Shown here piece by piece: positions 1 through 11,214 of a stretch of DNA of 64,000 nucleotides (its first letter is position 1; every line of letters starts with the position of its first letter). The stretch comes from Begonia masoniana (taxonomy: Eukaryota > Streptophyta > Magnoliopsida > Cucurbitales > Begoniaceae). The notes beneath the pieces were generated by a model, which was given only the letters and a program-made list of their open reading frames with translations, searched no databases and was not told where the DNA came from. Position numbers and translations under genes: made by a program. The stretch lies in the NCBI GenBank assembly GCA_022432975.1, contig CM039511.1:24915153-24979152 (forward strand), written 5' to 3'.

Positions 1-155
1 CAATGAATCAAATTAGGGCTTTAAGGAATTTCCTTAGTTAAGGTTTCGTTAAATTCGGACATTTAATAGTTTAAACTCGTTTTAACGACAAAATTGTGAA
101 ATTGCCTTAGGTGAACAACGCTCGTGGACGGAGCTTGGATTGCAACGGACACGAG

Positions 156-742
156 GTAAGTTCTCGTGACTTACTCTTGCCGATTGGCCTACACCGTAAG
201 TCGAGGTCGTCTCGAGGAGCTTTGGTGACATATTTGTTTAAATTGTTTTGGATGGGTAGTTAGGTTTAGTTCTTTTATAGGTTATGTTTTTATAGTCTTG
301 ATGGTATATATGCTGTATGTTTAAATTATACTATAAATTGTCCATGCATCACAGTTTTAAATTATGCATAGAAAATGAATTTCCGCACTATGTTTTAAAG
401 AAAATGGCGATGTGGCCTGAAAGGGGGCTATTTATATATTGTGTGGATCGATTAAGAGTCTGTCACAATACCACATCTAATATGAACCGATGTATGTTTA
501 TGGTCATGCGAGGTGGGGCTCAGGCATGGCTGTGCGTGTTGCAAGCATGTACCCCCTCCTCTTGGTGGAAAGGGTTGTCCAACCGCTGGATGTGCCCTCT
601 CCATTTAGTGGGTTGAAATCTCGGTGACAACATATGTAAAGATAAGAAAATGTTGTATGATTTAAGAACTCATATGCACAGCATGCATTTACATTTACGA
701 AACTTGCTGAGTTTTAGCTCATAGATTGTCTGTATGGTGTAG
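156..742 (+). other. Candidate LTR intron, E1
   Basis: The donor reads ACGAG/GTAAGT. The acceptor reads ATGGTGTAG/GTGA, with a GCTGAGTTTTAGCTCA block about 40 bp upstream in the branch-point zone. The same sites are kept in the E1 3' LTR at 7283-7870. Equivalent donor and acceptor pairs occur at matching places in E2 to E6. Splicing is inferred from the sequence only. Confidence 0.4.
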
Positions 743-1284
743 GTGATCTTGACATAGGTGAGGACGAGATCCCTCCACCCGAGGAATGATGCAGTTGAAG
801 GAGGATGGTCTGTGGGAGTGCGCTAGGCAGTCGGTGCGTTTTGACCCGTGTGTGTATGTATTTTTGGGATTTGATGGTTAGTATAAAAATGTATAGTTAG
901 AACATTTTAGGATGTTTGGAACCTGGATAGTGGATAGGTTTATGTTTTGATGTCTTAAACGTTTTGGTAAACTTGTTTTATAAAATGTTTTGTTAAACCG
1001 CTATTTTAATTCGTTGATGAACTACTTGGTGATTTTTAACAGGAGGAAACGTTTAGTTTTTAAACCGAACCATGCAGTTCGTTTTTATGAAATCGGGTTA
1101 TGTTTAAAATGTGTTTTGAGTCGTTTATTTTGGGTGATTGATGAAGTGAGAAATGGATGAAATTTTGAGTGAGTTTATGTTGGAATATATGGTTGATGTA
1201 GGTGGAATTGTATTGATGAATTGTGAAGGGTGTGTTAGGCGTATAGAGATGCAGGGAAGAGAAAAGAAAAAAAAGAAGAGGAGG

Positions 1285-1532
1285 CAAGTCCTCTGGAAAA
1301 TCCAGAGGACTTGGCGATCGATCGCCTGTGGGGGGCGATCGATCGCCCCTCTTGGTCACGCTCTGGAAGAAATTCCAGAGCGTGTGCCAAGCGATCGCCT
1401 GGAGAGGCGATCGCTTGGCAAAACATGCGATCGCCGAAGGGCGATTGATCGCCCCTCAGTTATTTTAACAGGCGATCAATCGCCTGAAATGGGCGATCGA
1501 TCGCCCCTTGTTTTTCAGGGATAAATATCCCT
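1285..1532 (+). repeat. LTR hairpin cassette, E1 5' copy
   Basis: Nine inverted repeats lie nearly end to end. They are: arms of 13 bp with a 3-nt loop (1285-1313); palindromes at 1313-1326 and 1332-1349 (GGGGCGATCGATCGCCCC); 12-bp arms (1357-1384); 16-bp arms TGCCAAGCGATCGCCT with a 4-nt loop (1385-1420); then 1439-1454, 1469-1486, 1491-1506 and 1517-1532. Most are perfect or lack pairing only in a 2-nt centre. The tract is GC-rich in an AT-rich LTR. Confidence 0.85.
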
Positions 1533-1765
1533 TTTGTCCCTCCCACCATTGGCCGATGCTTTTCTTTGTTTGTAATTGTTTTTAATTTATTGTTTTAAGT
1601 TTTAATCAAATGTTTTAAGTTTCTTTAATTGGTTTTAAAATAGTTACGAATGATTTTTAACAAATTAGTCTGCTATTTAAATTTCGCTCAATTGACCCGA
1701 AGTTTATAAGTATAAAAAAAATAAGACGGGAAATAAGGGTACAGTGTTAGGGTCGCTACAACTTA

Positions 1766-1775
1766 TGGTATCAGA
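1766..1775 (+). promoter_or_regulatory. E1 primer-binding site, initiator tRNA-Met type
   Basis: TGGTATCAGA begins 5 bp after the LTR end. It matches the 3' end of plant initiator tRNA-Met by complement, as in most plant Ty3/gypsy elements. The following bases (TCCCCC) have diverged from the usual GC. Confidence 0.8.
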
Positions 1776-1927
1776 TCCCCCGGGTTTTAAAAACAGTTCT
1801 GTAGACTGCTCGACTACACAGCCACTACGCAGACATCCTTCATCAACTATAAGTATGTTTAAAAGCTTTCTTTGATTTAAATTTCTTAGAGTTATTTGTT
1901 TTTAACCTTTATAGGGATTATATAAAT

Positions 1928-2900
1928 ATGGTGCATCGAGGGAATGATCGAGATGATACGATAGACACTCTTAAGGATTTTATTGCCCAACAGTCCCAAC
2001 ATATGGAGCGTCAGGCCCAACAAATGGAGAGGCAATCCCAACAGCTAGGCACCCTGATAGACCTTGAAGGTGCTAGAGATAGGGAGACAGCGACTTCGGG
2101 CAATCTACGGATCCCTCTTCAGCCGAGGAGTGGATTCGAACCATGGAGGACATGCTGGCCTATGCAAGTATTGAGGACGGAGAGAAGGTTGCATTGGTTA
2201 GTTACCACTTAGCGCTGGATGCCCGATTTTGGTGGGATTCGATCAAGGCAACCACCGATATGACGATTATAAGCTGGGAGTGTTTCAAAATGATATTCTA
2301 CGACAAGTACTTCAGCCATACAGTGCGGGAGGCGAAGATGGTAGAGTTTATGTAGTTGCGGCAGGTTGGTTCGATTGCCAACTATGTGAGGAGGTTTGAG
2401 GCATTGTCACGATTCGCGCCACGTCAAGTCAGTGTCAATGAGGACAAGGTACGCAGATTCGTACAGGGGCTTGGCCAAGAAATTCGAAAGAGTCTTACGA
2501 TCTCAAGGGTGCGTAATGTATCCTACGATGAGATAGTGGCCAGAGCACTAGAGATTGAGGCTGTTGATCAGAGTTCAGTTAAACCAAGGGAGCCAGCTAG
2601 AGGCTTCTTTCGAGAGATCCACCCACAGATCAGAAATAAAGGCTGGCAACCGAGAGGATAGCCACAGCAACAACAACGAGGCGTTAAAAGGCCTTTAGAG
2701 GGAGGTAATGATCGAGGCAAATGGAAGCAGGTACAGGGGGCTTCTCAAATGCCGTGGTGCCCCAAGTGCCAGAAAGAACACAGTGGCGAGTGCCGGGTGG
2801 GCACGAATAAATGTTTTAGATGTGAAGAAGTTGGCCACTTCATTAAAGACTGCCCGAAGCAGGGCCGTGAGCTGTCAGGCATGGACCAGAGGAGGGTTAT
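1928..2900 (+). pseudogene. E1 gag remnant
   Basis: This is a decayed Ty3/gypsy capsid gene. It starts at ATG 1928 with a Gln-rich coiled segment (QSQHMERQAQQMERQ). The retrotransposon gag domain follows at about 2100-2600, recognisable by AEEWIRT-like, DARFWWDSIKATTD and FYDKYFS motifs. A CCHC knuckle, CFRCEEVGHFIKDC, lies at 2812-2853. The frame changes near 2140, and stops interrupt it at 2353-2355 (CAG-to-TAG type) and 2659-2661. The order gag, knuckle, protease matches the intact relative E4 at 20.5 kb. It cannot make a full Gag. Confidence 0.9.
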
Positions 2901-2949
2901 GCCGAGGATCTTTACATTTATCGAGCTTGGTGATATTGATGATGTGGCT

Positions 2950-5900
2950 CAGCCTTCCGTGATAGCAGGTAGCTGTATTTTCTTTGATAGACACGGGGGC
3001 TACGCACTTTTTTGTTTCCACTGCTTGCGTGTCTAGACTGAAGCTTGTGCCTGAGTTAGCAGAATACGAGTATAGTGTGATGCTACCTTTAGGAGAGCGT
3101 ATGCAGTCAGGTCAGGTCGTCCAGGGCAATATTGTGTCAGTTGGGAATAGTACCCTCTATGCTCGCTTGATTGTTATGGGCATAGAAATCCATGATGTCA
3201 TCTTAGGGATGGACTGGCTACCACAGCACTTCACCACCATCGATTGTCGATCTGGGATTGTGACCTTTCGACCCCCGGGTAAAGCAGAGTTTTCTTATCA
3301 GGCGATGAGCAGATTGAGTGGATCGCCTATTTCCTATTCCATGAAGGTCAATGAGCAGTTTAAAGGTGAGTGCTATATTTATTTGGCCACAGTAATTGAT
3401 ACTCAGTTGCTCAGCAAAGTAAAGACGAGCGACATTCCTATAGTCAGAGAATTCTCTGAGATATTCTTTGACGATCTTCCCAGATTACCGCCGGACAGAG
3501 AGATCAAATTTGTTATTGATGTATATCCTAGCTCCGCGCTAATGTCTAAGAATCCATACAGATTGGCGCCCGCTGAATTGAGAGAGTTGAAAACTCAGCT
3601 AGAGGAGTTACTGGATAAGGGTTTCATCCGACCCAGTTTTTCACCCTGGGGTGCGCCCGTTCTATTCGTCAAGAAGAAAGATGGGACTTTCAGGATGTGC
3701 GTGGATTACAGGGAGCTGAATAAGCTTACGGTGAAGAATAAGTATCCACTACCTCGGATTGATGATTTGTTTGACCAACTGCAAGGCGCCCGAGTGTTTT
3801 CCAGGATTGACCTACGCTCGGGTTATTATCAGTTGAAGGTCCAGAAAGAGGATATTCAGAAAACGGCGTTCCGAACGAGGTACGGGCATTATGAATTCCT
3901 AGTTATGTCTTTTGGACTTACTAATGCCCCTGCAGCGTTTATGGACTTGATGAACCGTGTATTCAAGGAGTACTTGGACAAGTTCGTTGTGGTTTTTATC
4001 GACGACACCAGCTTTATCCGAAGTTCTCTAAATGCAAGTTTTGGCTGGATAAGGTCAGTTTTGTCGGCCAGATTATATCAGAAGAAGGGGTTTCTATAGA
4101 TCCAAACAAGATTCAGGTGGTCAGAGATTGGCCATAGCCTAAAAACGTGCGTGAAGTACGTGGGTTTCTTGGGTTGGATGGCTATTATCGGAAATTCATA
4201 GAGGGATTTTCGAAGATTGCAGTTCCACTTTCACGTTTGACTCGGAAGAACGAAAAATTTATATGGTCGTCTGCTTGTGACGACAGTTTTATGGAGTTGA
4301 ATCAGAAGTTGACTACAGCTCTAGTTCTAACGCTACTTGTCAAAGGTATGAGATTCAGTATTTACTGTGATACGTCTGGAGTTGGACTTGGTTATGTATT
4401 GAAGCAGGAAGGAAAGGTTATCGCGTACGCTTCTTGGCAGTTGAAGCCGTATGAGCAGAATTATCCTACGCACTACCTGGAATTAGCAGCCATGGTCTTT
4501 GCACTGAAAATATGGAGGCATTATTTATATGGGCAGCAATGCGAGATATTTTTGGAACACAAGAGCTTGAAGTACTTGTTTACGCAAAAGGAGCTTAATA
4601 TGTGGCAGCGCAGGTGGCTAGAATTTGTCAAAGACTACGATTTCGATATCAAGTACCACCCAGGAAAGGCGAACAAGGTCGCTGATACTTTGAGCCGAAT
4701 GCCTACTGCGAGTCAGCCTTCACTTGCAGCGATGTCGGTCACGTTGAGGTCTGAGATTGAGAGGTTCGATGTGGAGATTGTGGCAGAGTTGTCCAGTATG
4801 CTCACCAACATTTCTCTCAGGCCGACTATTCTGGATAAGATATGTGAAGCTCAACAGAAAGATATGGAGTGTGAGGACCTTCGATTGAGTTTGACATCTG
4901 GAGATGTGTCTGAATTTAACTTGTCAGGCGATGGTATTCTGAAGTTCAGGCATAGGTGGTACGTGCCTAACGATGAGGAGTTGTGGAAAGAGATTTTGGC
5001 CGAAGCACATTCTTCAGCTTATTCGGTGCACCCGGGAAGTACCAAGATGTACCGAGATTTAAAGAAACACTTCTAGTGGCCGAACATGAAGAGGGAGGTC
5101 GCCAAGTACGTTGAAACCTATTTAGTTTGTCAGCAGGTAAAGGCAGAACACCAGAGGCCGGCCGGAACACTACAGCCACTACCAATTCCGGAGTGGAAAT
5201 GGGAGCAGATCTCCGTGGATTTTATTGTGAGGCTCCTTAGGACGACGAAGGGCCATGATGGCATCTGGGTGATCGTGGACCGATTGACAAAGGCGGCTCA
5301 CTTGTTAGCTGTGAAGATTGCATCTTCTATGGATCAGCTCGCCGAGCTTTATGTGCAGGAGATTGTTCGACCGCATGGAGTGCCAGTTTCTATTGTCTCA
5401 GACAGACATCCGAGATTCACTTCTAAGTTTTGGAAGAGTCTGCACAAAGCTATGGGGACTCAGCTAAATTTCAGCACGACATTTCTTCCTCAGACTAATG
5501 GTTAGACATAGAGGACAAATCAGATTCTGGAGGATATGCTCAGAGTTTGTGTGTTGGAATTTCAGGGATCGTGGAGCAGGTATTTGCCACTGATCGAGTT
5601 GTCTTACAAAAACAGCTTCCAGGCTACCATTGGTATGGCTCCGTATGAAGCTTTGTATGGTCGAAAGTGTAGATCTTCACTATATTGTAACGATGTTGGT
5701 GAAGCCAGTATTGTTGGTCCTGAGATTCTACAGTAAACGGTAGAGAAGATCGCCGTTATCAGACAGCGTATCGAGATAGTTCAGAGTCGACAGAAGAGCT
5801 ATGCTGACACGAGATGGAGAGAACTGGAATTTGAAAAAGGTGACGAGGTTTATCTGAAAGTTTCTCCGTTTAAAGGTGTTATGAGATTCGGAAGGAAGGG

Positions 5901-6255
5901 TAAGCTGAACCCTCGATATGTGGGGCCCTTCCCTATTTTGAAGAAGATCGGGAAGATGGCGTATCGACTACAGCTTCCGACTTCAATGGAGGGTATTCAC
6001 GATGTATTCCATGTGTCTATGCTACGGAAGTGTTTGCGCGATCCATCGCATATCGTAGAGGCAAGAGAGGTCGAGGTACAGCCTACCTTGACTTATGTGG
6101 AAAGGCCTGTACGTATTTTGGAGTCTTCGATCAAAGTATTGCGCAACAAAGAGATTCTGCTAGTCAAAGTTTTATGGCGGAACCACGAGGTGGAAGAAGC
6201 TACTTGGGAGCGACAACAGGATATGATGACTAAGTATCTTGAGTTGTTTGTATGA
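2950..6255 (+). pseudogene. E1 pol remnant (protease, RT, RNase H, integrase, chromodomain)
   Basis: All Tekay-like pol domains are present in order. Protease starts at about 2984 with [13 protein letters not shown] covers about 3440-4130, with the CVDYRELNK and FIDD boxes. RNase H covers about 4350-4690 ([10 protein letters not shown] start). The integrase zinc module lies at about 5025-5130, and the integrase core at about 5190-5700 with VDRLTKAAH and VSDRHPRF. A C-terminal chromodomain-like tail (VLWRNHEVEEATWE) ends at 6255. A deletion directly after FIDD (4001-4006) shifts the frame. Stops lie at 4135, 5074, 5503 and 5734, mostly Trp or Gln codons changed to TAG or TAA. It has the usual length for a Tekay pol but is inactive. 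Confidence 0.93.
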
Positions 6256-6276
6256 TCAAATTTTGAGGACAAAATT

Positions 6277-6294
6277 TAAATAAGGTGGATGGAT
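6277..6294 (+). promoter_or_regulatory. E1 polypurine tract region
   Basis: The purine-rich stretch AAATAAGGTGGATGGAT sits directly before the 3' LTR start, where plus-strand priming occurs in Ty3/gypsy elements. It has two T interruptions compared with AAGGAGGGTAGGA in E4. Confidence 0.65.
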
Positions 6295-6669
6295 TGTCAT
6301 ACCCGGCTGTACGGAATATTAGTATGTTAATGTAAATGGTATTTTTGTAAATATGTCGAATTAAGTCAGTTTCGTGAAAAGAAAGCGTCATTACGATCCT
6401 AATAATTAATAAGGATTTTAAGAAAATTTCGAGAATTTTAGGAGTCGTAACGCTAATTTTACGAGAATTAAGTTTATCGTAATATAAAGGATACTTTGGT
6501 AAAAATAGTAAACGAGGTCCGAATTGCGAACGAACAGTTTTAATGGGACCCTTATAATAAGTTGAAGTTATTGGTGAAATAAAAAAATTTGGGGAAACCG
6601 AATTGTTAGACAATTAACGAAACAAGCGACGAAACAAATAAAAATCAAAGGAAGGACGAAACAGTAATT

Positions 6670-6675
6670 TATAAA
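6670..6675 (+). promoter_or_regulatory. Possible TATA box of the E1 LTR
   Basis: TATAAA lies about 30 bp upstream of a sharp change to CT-rich sequence (ACCCTCTTTTCTCTTCTCCC), the usual look of a plant transcript start. No transcript evidence is available here. Confidence 0.4.
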
Positions 6676-8416
6676 GTCAAAATTTTAATTAAAACAAATA
6701 CCCTCTTTTCTCTTCTCCCTCATTCACGATTTCTCTCTTTTCTCCCTGCGAACCTCTCCCTCCTCCGGCGACTCAACGGTGTTCCCCTCTTCAACGACGA
6801 TTCGTCTTCCGATCATCTTGTTTTCTTTCCGTTTTCTTCCTCAAACCCGATCCTACGTATGATTCTAAGGTTTTAGGAAAGTTTATTTCAATTTTTACGG
6901 AGTTTAAACGATTAGGGTTTCGTTTAGGATTTTGCGAAAAACGTGATTAGAGTTTGAAGTCGATAGATTTACCGTATATGTGGATATAATGGACGTATTG
7001 AACGTTATTGGACGAAGTTAAGTCGATTTGTGAGAAATGTTAAAGTTTGAGAATTTTAGGGGTTTTCGAAAAAACTCGTTAATGGAAATTTAGAGGTATC
7101 GAGCGTGGAATGCTCGATAAAATGCTTCAATGAATCAAATTAGGGCTTTAAGAAATTTCCTTAGTTAAGGTTTCGTTAAATTCAAACGTTTAATAGTTTA
7201 AACTCGTTTTAACGACAAAATTGTGAAATTGCCTTAGGTGAACAACGCTCGTGGACGGAGCTTGGATTGCAACGGACACGAGGTAAGTTCTCGTGACTTA
7301 CTCTTGCCGATTGGCCTACACCGTAAGTCGAGGTCGTCTCGAGGAGTTTTGGTGACATATTTGTTTAAATTGCTTTGGATGGGTAGTTAGGTTTAGTTCT
7401 TTTATAGATTATGTTTTTATAGTCTTGATGGTATATATGCTGTATGTTTAAATTATACTATAAATTGTCCATGCATCACAGTTTTAAATTATGCATAGAA
7501 AATGAATTTCCGCACTATGTTTTAAAGAAAATGGCGATGTGGCCTGAAAGGGGGCTATTGATATATTGTGTGGATCGATTAAGGGTCTGTCACAATACCA
7601 CATCTAATATGAACCGATGTATGTTTATGGTCATGCGAGGTGGGGCTCAGGCATGACTGTGCGTGTTGCAAGCATGTACCCCCCTCCTCTAGGTGGAAAG
7701 GGTTATCCAACCACTGGATGTGCCCTCTCCATTTAGGGGGTTAAGATATCGGTGACAACCTATGTAAAGATAAGAAAATGTTGCATGATTTAAGAACTCA
7801 TATGCACAGCATGCATTTGCATTTACGAAACTTGCTGAGTTTTAGCTCATAGATTGTCTGTATGGTGTAGGTGATCTTGACATAGGTGAGGACGAGATCC
7901 TTCCACCCGAGGAATGATGCAGCTGAAGGAGAATGGCCTGTGGGAGTGCGTTGGGCAGTCGGTGCGTTTTGACTCGTTGGGATGTGTGTATGTATTTTTG
8001 GGATTTGATGGTTAGTATAAAAATGTATAGTTAGAATATTTTAGGATGTTTGGAACCTGGATAGTGGATAGGTTTATGTTTTGATGTCTTAAACGTTTTG
8101 GTAAACTTGTTTTATAAAATGTTTTGTTAAACTGCTATTTTAATTCGTTGATGAACTGCTTGGTGATTTTTAACAGGTGGAAACGTTTAGTTTTTAAACC
8201 GAACCATGCAGTTCGTTTTTATGAAATCGGGTTATGTTTAAAATGTGTTTTGAGTCGTTTATTTTGGGTTATTGATGAAGTGAGAAATAGATGAGATTTT
8301 GAGTGAGTTTATGTTGGAATATATGGTTGATGTCGGTGGAATTGTATTGATGAATTGTGAAGGGTGTGTTAGGCGTATAGGGATGTAGAGAAGAGAAAAG
8401 AAAAAAGAAGAGGAGG

Positions 8417-8648
8417 CAAGTCCTCTGGAAAATCCAGAGGACTTGGTGATCGATCGCTTGTGGGGGGCGATCGATCGCCCCTCTTGGTCACGCTCTGGAA
8501 GAAATTCCAGAGTGTGTGCCGAGCGATCGCCTGGCAGAATATGTGATCGCCGAAGGGCGATAGATCGCCTCTCAGTTATTTTAACAGGCGATCGATCGCC
8601 TGAAATGGGCGATCGATCGCCCCTTGTTTTTCAGGGACAAATGTCCCT
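8417..8648 (+). repeat. LTR hairpin cassette, E1 3' copy
   Basis: This is the same cassette as 1285-1532. The longest hairpin (16-bp arms) has been lost in a deletion of about 22 bp. Of the remaining differences, several turn a G-C pair into a G-T pair. The last hairpin differs in both arms at once: AGGGATA/TATCCCT at the window start, AGGGACA/TGTCCCT here. Confidence 0.85.
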
Positions 8649-8878
8649 TTTGTCCCTCCCTCCATTGGCCGATGCTTTTCTTTGTTTGTAATTGTTTTTA
8701 ATTTATTGTTTTAAGTTTTAATCAAATGTTTTAAGTTTCTTTAATTGGTTTTAAAATAGTTACGAATGATTTTTAACAAATTAGTCTACTATTTAAATTT
8801 CGCTCAATTGATACGAAGTTTATAAGTATAAAAAAAAAATAATACGGGAAATAAGGGTACAGTGTTAGGGTCGCTACA

Positions 8879-10003
8879 GATACTGCACGATTAGTCCGCA
8901 GATCCTGCTACTGTGTAGGCCGAACTAGTCATTACAGTTATTGTTCGAAAGGACCACGATTATGATTCTTATTCCATTTCTCTTTTTGCCCCTTAATCCA
9001 TGACAAGTGAACGATGATATAATATCACGAACATGATTTCTACGAAGCATGCATTCATGAATAATTATATATATGTTGCACCTCTTACTAAGCATTAGGC
9101 TTATAGTTTGAACCTTATGATGTAGGTGACGAGTTGGAAGGTGAGGACCTCAAATCGAATGATGATGTTTAAGTCAGGTTGCTGGATGGTGCTCATGGCG
9201 GGATTTTGTGGCTATGCGGCGATTTTAACCTGTGGATGATGCTCCTAGCATGTTTTGGTATACGTTTATGATATTAGAATCGTAGGTAGGAAAAGATTTC
9301 TTCTGGATGATAGATACTAGAGTTGTTTGGTACTTACTATATTTTACAAGGGGATTTTAAGACTAAGAGTTTCATTATGTTTAAATTTTTGCTGTGGTTT
9401 TCTCTTCTTGTTTCTCTTGCGATTTTAACAATGGGAGGTGTAGTGATTTAAAGACTTTCGTTTTGAATAGATTAAATGGGTTTTGAGTTGTAAATTTGGG
9501 GGAAAGTTTAGTTGATTTGTAGTAAGTTTATCAGGTGATGAAGAAGAGAAAGGAAGAATGAGAAGTGAAGAAATTAAGTCGGCAACAGAGAGCTTGCCGA
9601 TCGATCGGCCAATGTGGCGATTGATCGGCAGTGCTCGGTCTGGCGAATAGATGAGAACAGAGAGATGGCCAATCGATCAGCTGAAATAGCCGATCGATCG
9701 GCTATGCTACTGGAAATAAACAAACCAGAGAGACAGCCGAACAATCGGCTGAATATTTTTGGGCGATTCTGCCCCTTCTTCTCCCTTAAAACTGAGAACG
9801 TTTTTTTTATCTCCTCCTCAATTTTATAATGTTTCTCTTTAATCTGTTTTAAAGGATCGCAAATAAATTTCAAGTGTGACACTTAATCGTTTTAGCAAAG
9901 ATTCCTTCAAGTAGTTTATAGTAAAAAAAAAATATATGTGTCAAGAATAGGATCACGATCACGTTCATATAAGTCGGGGTCTGTTGGGTTTCGGGTCGTG
10001 ACA
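8879..10003 (+). mobile_element. E2 5' LTR, 3' remainder after E1 insertion
   Basis: This stretch aligns with 14086-15226, the end of the E2 3' LTR. It begins exactly where the E1 3' LTR stops. It includes the shared CTTACTAAGCATTAGGCTTA block and the acceptor-like TATGATGTAG/GTGACGAG (AG at 9124-9125). It ends GGGTCGTGACA before a degenerate Met-type primer-binding site. Confidence 0.92.
9596..9751 (+). repeat. LTR hairpin cassette, E2 5' copy
   Basis: Perfect palindromes GCCGATCGATCGGC (9596-9609) and TAGCCGATCGATCGGCTA (9687-9704) are followed by a 7-bp stem, CAGCCGA/TCGGCTG (9734-9751). They are spaced more widely than in E1 or E4. The core is CCGATCGATCGG, whereas E1 has GCGATCGATCGC. 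Confidence 0.75.
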
Positions 10004-10008
10004 ACTTG

Positions 10009-10020
10009 TTGTATCAGAGC
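10009..10020 (+). promoter_or_regulatory. E2 primer-binding site
   Basis: TTGTATCAGAGC lies 5 bp after the LTR end. It is one base from TGGTATCAGAGC, the initiator tRNA-Met site used by the neighbouring elements. Confidence 0.8.
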
Positions 10021-10163
10021 ACCCAAGTTTTAAAATCGGTTCTATAGACTGCCTACAAGCACAAATCGTTGCATGAGTACACTCCAACAACTGTAAGTGT
10101 TTACGATTTTAGTAATGTCATTTAAAGTTAAGATGTGTTTATGATGTGTTTAGGATTGACAAG

Positions 10164-11214
10164 ATGGTGAGAGGACGACATGGAGAAGTCAATGAAGAAA
10201 GTAACACAATCGCCCAGCTAACGGAGTTGGTCATCGCCAATCTCGTCAGATTGAGCGGCTCGTGGCTAGAGAGGAACAAGTAAACTCTAGTTCGAGTGCA
10301 ACTCATGACCAAGGTGGCGAGCGATTTCGCCGACTTCAACCTCCGACATTTAATGGCCAAGCTTCGGACCCTATCCATGCTGAAGAATGGATTCGAACGA
10401 TTGAGGACATGTTCAAGTATGCCAAAGTGGATGAAGGAGACAAGATCACATGTGTTGTTTTCCACCTTGCATTGGATGCGAGGTATTGGTGGGACACGAT
10501 CCAGAGCACTACCAATGTAGAAGCTATGACTTGGGAACAATTCAAGATGGCCTTCTACGACAAGTACTTCAGCTGAAAAGTTTGAACAAGCAAGAAGATG
10601 GAATTTATGTAGTTGCACCAAGCCGATTTCGTGGCAGATTATACCCGTAAGTTTGAAGCATTGTCCTGATTTGCGCCCCATCTGGTGAGTGACGAAGAAG
10701 ACATGGTTCACCAACTTGTTCAAGGATTGAAACCAGATCTGTTCAGGGGGGGTGAAAATAGCGAGGATTCATAACATACCCTATACCGAGGTGGTGGCTA
10801 AGGCCTTGAAACTGCAAGAGGTTGAGGTGACGGTTAGGGTCAAAGAAGTTTGTTAGAGATGTGCAGCCACAACCGCAACAGGACAAGGTATGATAGCAAC
10901 AACAGAAGGGTGTCAAAAGGCCCTATGACCCAATTGAAGACCAAGAAAAAGGGAAACGACCTGAAGGGGCTCTTTAAGCTCCTCAAGCGCCTCTGTGTTC
11001 TACCTACCAGAGGAACCACTACGGCAAATGCAAGCTCTACATGGGCCGATGTTTTCGATGTGGCAAGGTTGGCCACCAAATCAGAAACTGTCCTACGCTG
11101 CCGGATGCAAACCGGGCAAGAGTGGCGCCTAGGGTCTTTGCCCTGATGGGAGATGAAGACGCAGTACAGCACACGGTCATAATAGGTACAATTTTTGGTC
11201 TACGACAAACTGCT
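10164..11214 (+). pseudogene. E2 gag remnant
   Basis: ATG 10164 opens a frame (MVRGRHGEVNEES) that is shifted relative to the main gag domain. The domain is readable at 10262-10576: RFRRLQPPTFNGQ, EEWIRTIEDMF, DARYWWDTIQSTTN and FYDKYFS. Stops and frame changes follow between 10576 and 11040. A clean CCHC knuckle, CFRCGKVGHQIRNC, lies at 11050-11091. The frame ends near 11214, at the start of the protease region. This is the same gag family as E4 and E1. Confidence 0.9.

Larger units (their letters stand above)
1..1760 (+). mobile_element. E1 5' LTR, cut by window edge (Tekay-like Ty3/gypsy)
   Basis: This is the 3' two thirds of the 5' LTR of element E1. It matches 7128-8878 of the 3' LTR almost base for base, apart from point changes and a roughly 22-bp segment near 1400 that is missing from the 3' copy. 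It ends in CA just before a Met-type primer-binding site. Open frames inside it, such as 317-616 and 1153-1524, recur or decay between the two LTRs and have no family match, so I treat them as chance. The LTR also holds an intron-like segment and a hairpin cassette, listed separately. Confidence 0.92.
6295..8878 (+). mobile_element. E1 3' LTR (2.58 kb)
   Basis: The LTR starts TGTCATACCC and ends TCGCTACA, and its last 1.75 kb matches the LTR at the window start. A TATAAA at 6670 precedes a CT-rich tract (6700-6780), which could be the promoter and transcript start. If so, U3 is only about 400 bp and the rest is R-U5. The next base, 8879, resumes E2 LTR sequence, so E1 is inserted in the E2 5' LTR. 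GATAC at 8879 would be the 3' copy of the target duplication; the other copy is outside the window. Confidence 0.93.

Noticed and set aside
317..616. 99-codon frame in the E1 LTR, repeated at 7444-7656
   Set aside because: Both copies are LTR sequence; the second is shortened by a stop and there is no domain. The repetition is due to the LTR pair.
1153..1524. Open frames across the hairpin cassettes (also 15775-16245, 19884-20183, 39069-39455, 41195-41494)
   Set aside because: GC-rich palindromes have few stops on either strand. The encoded peptides are Arg/Ser repeats without a family match.
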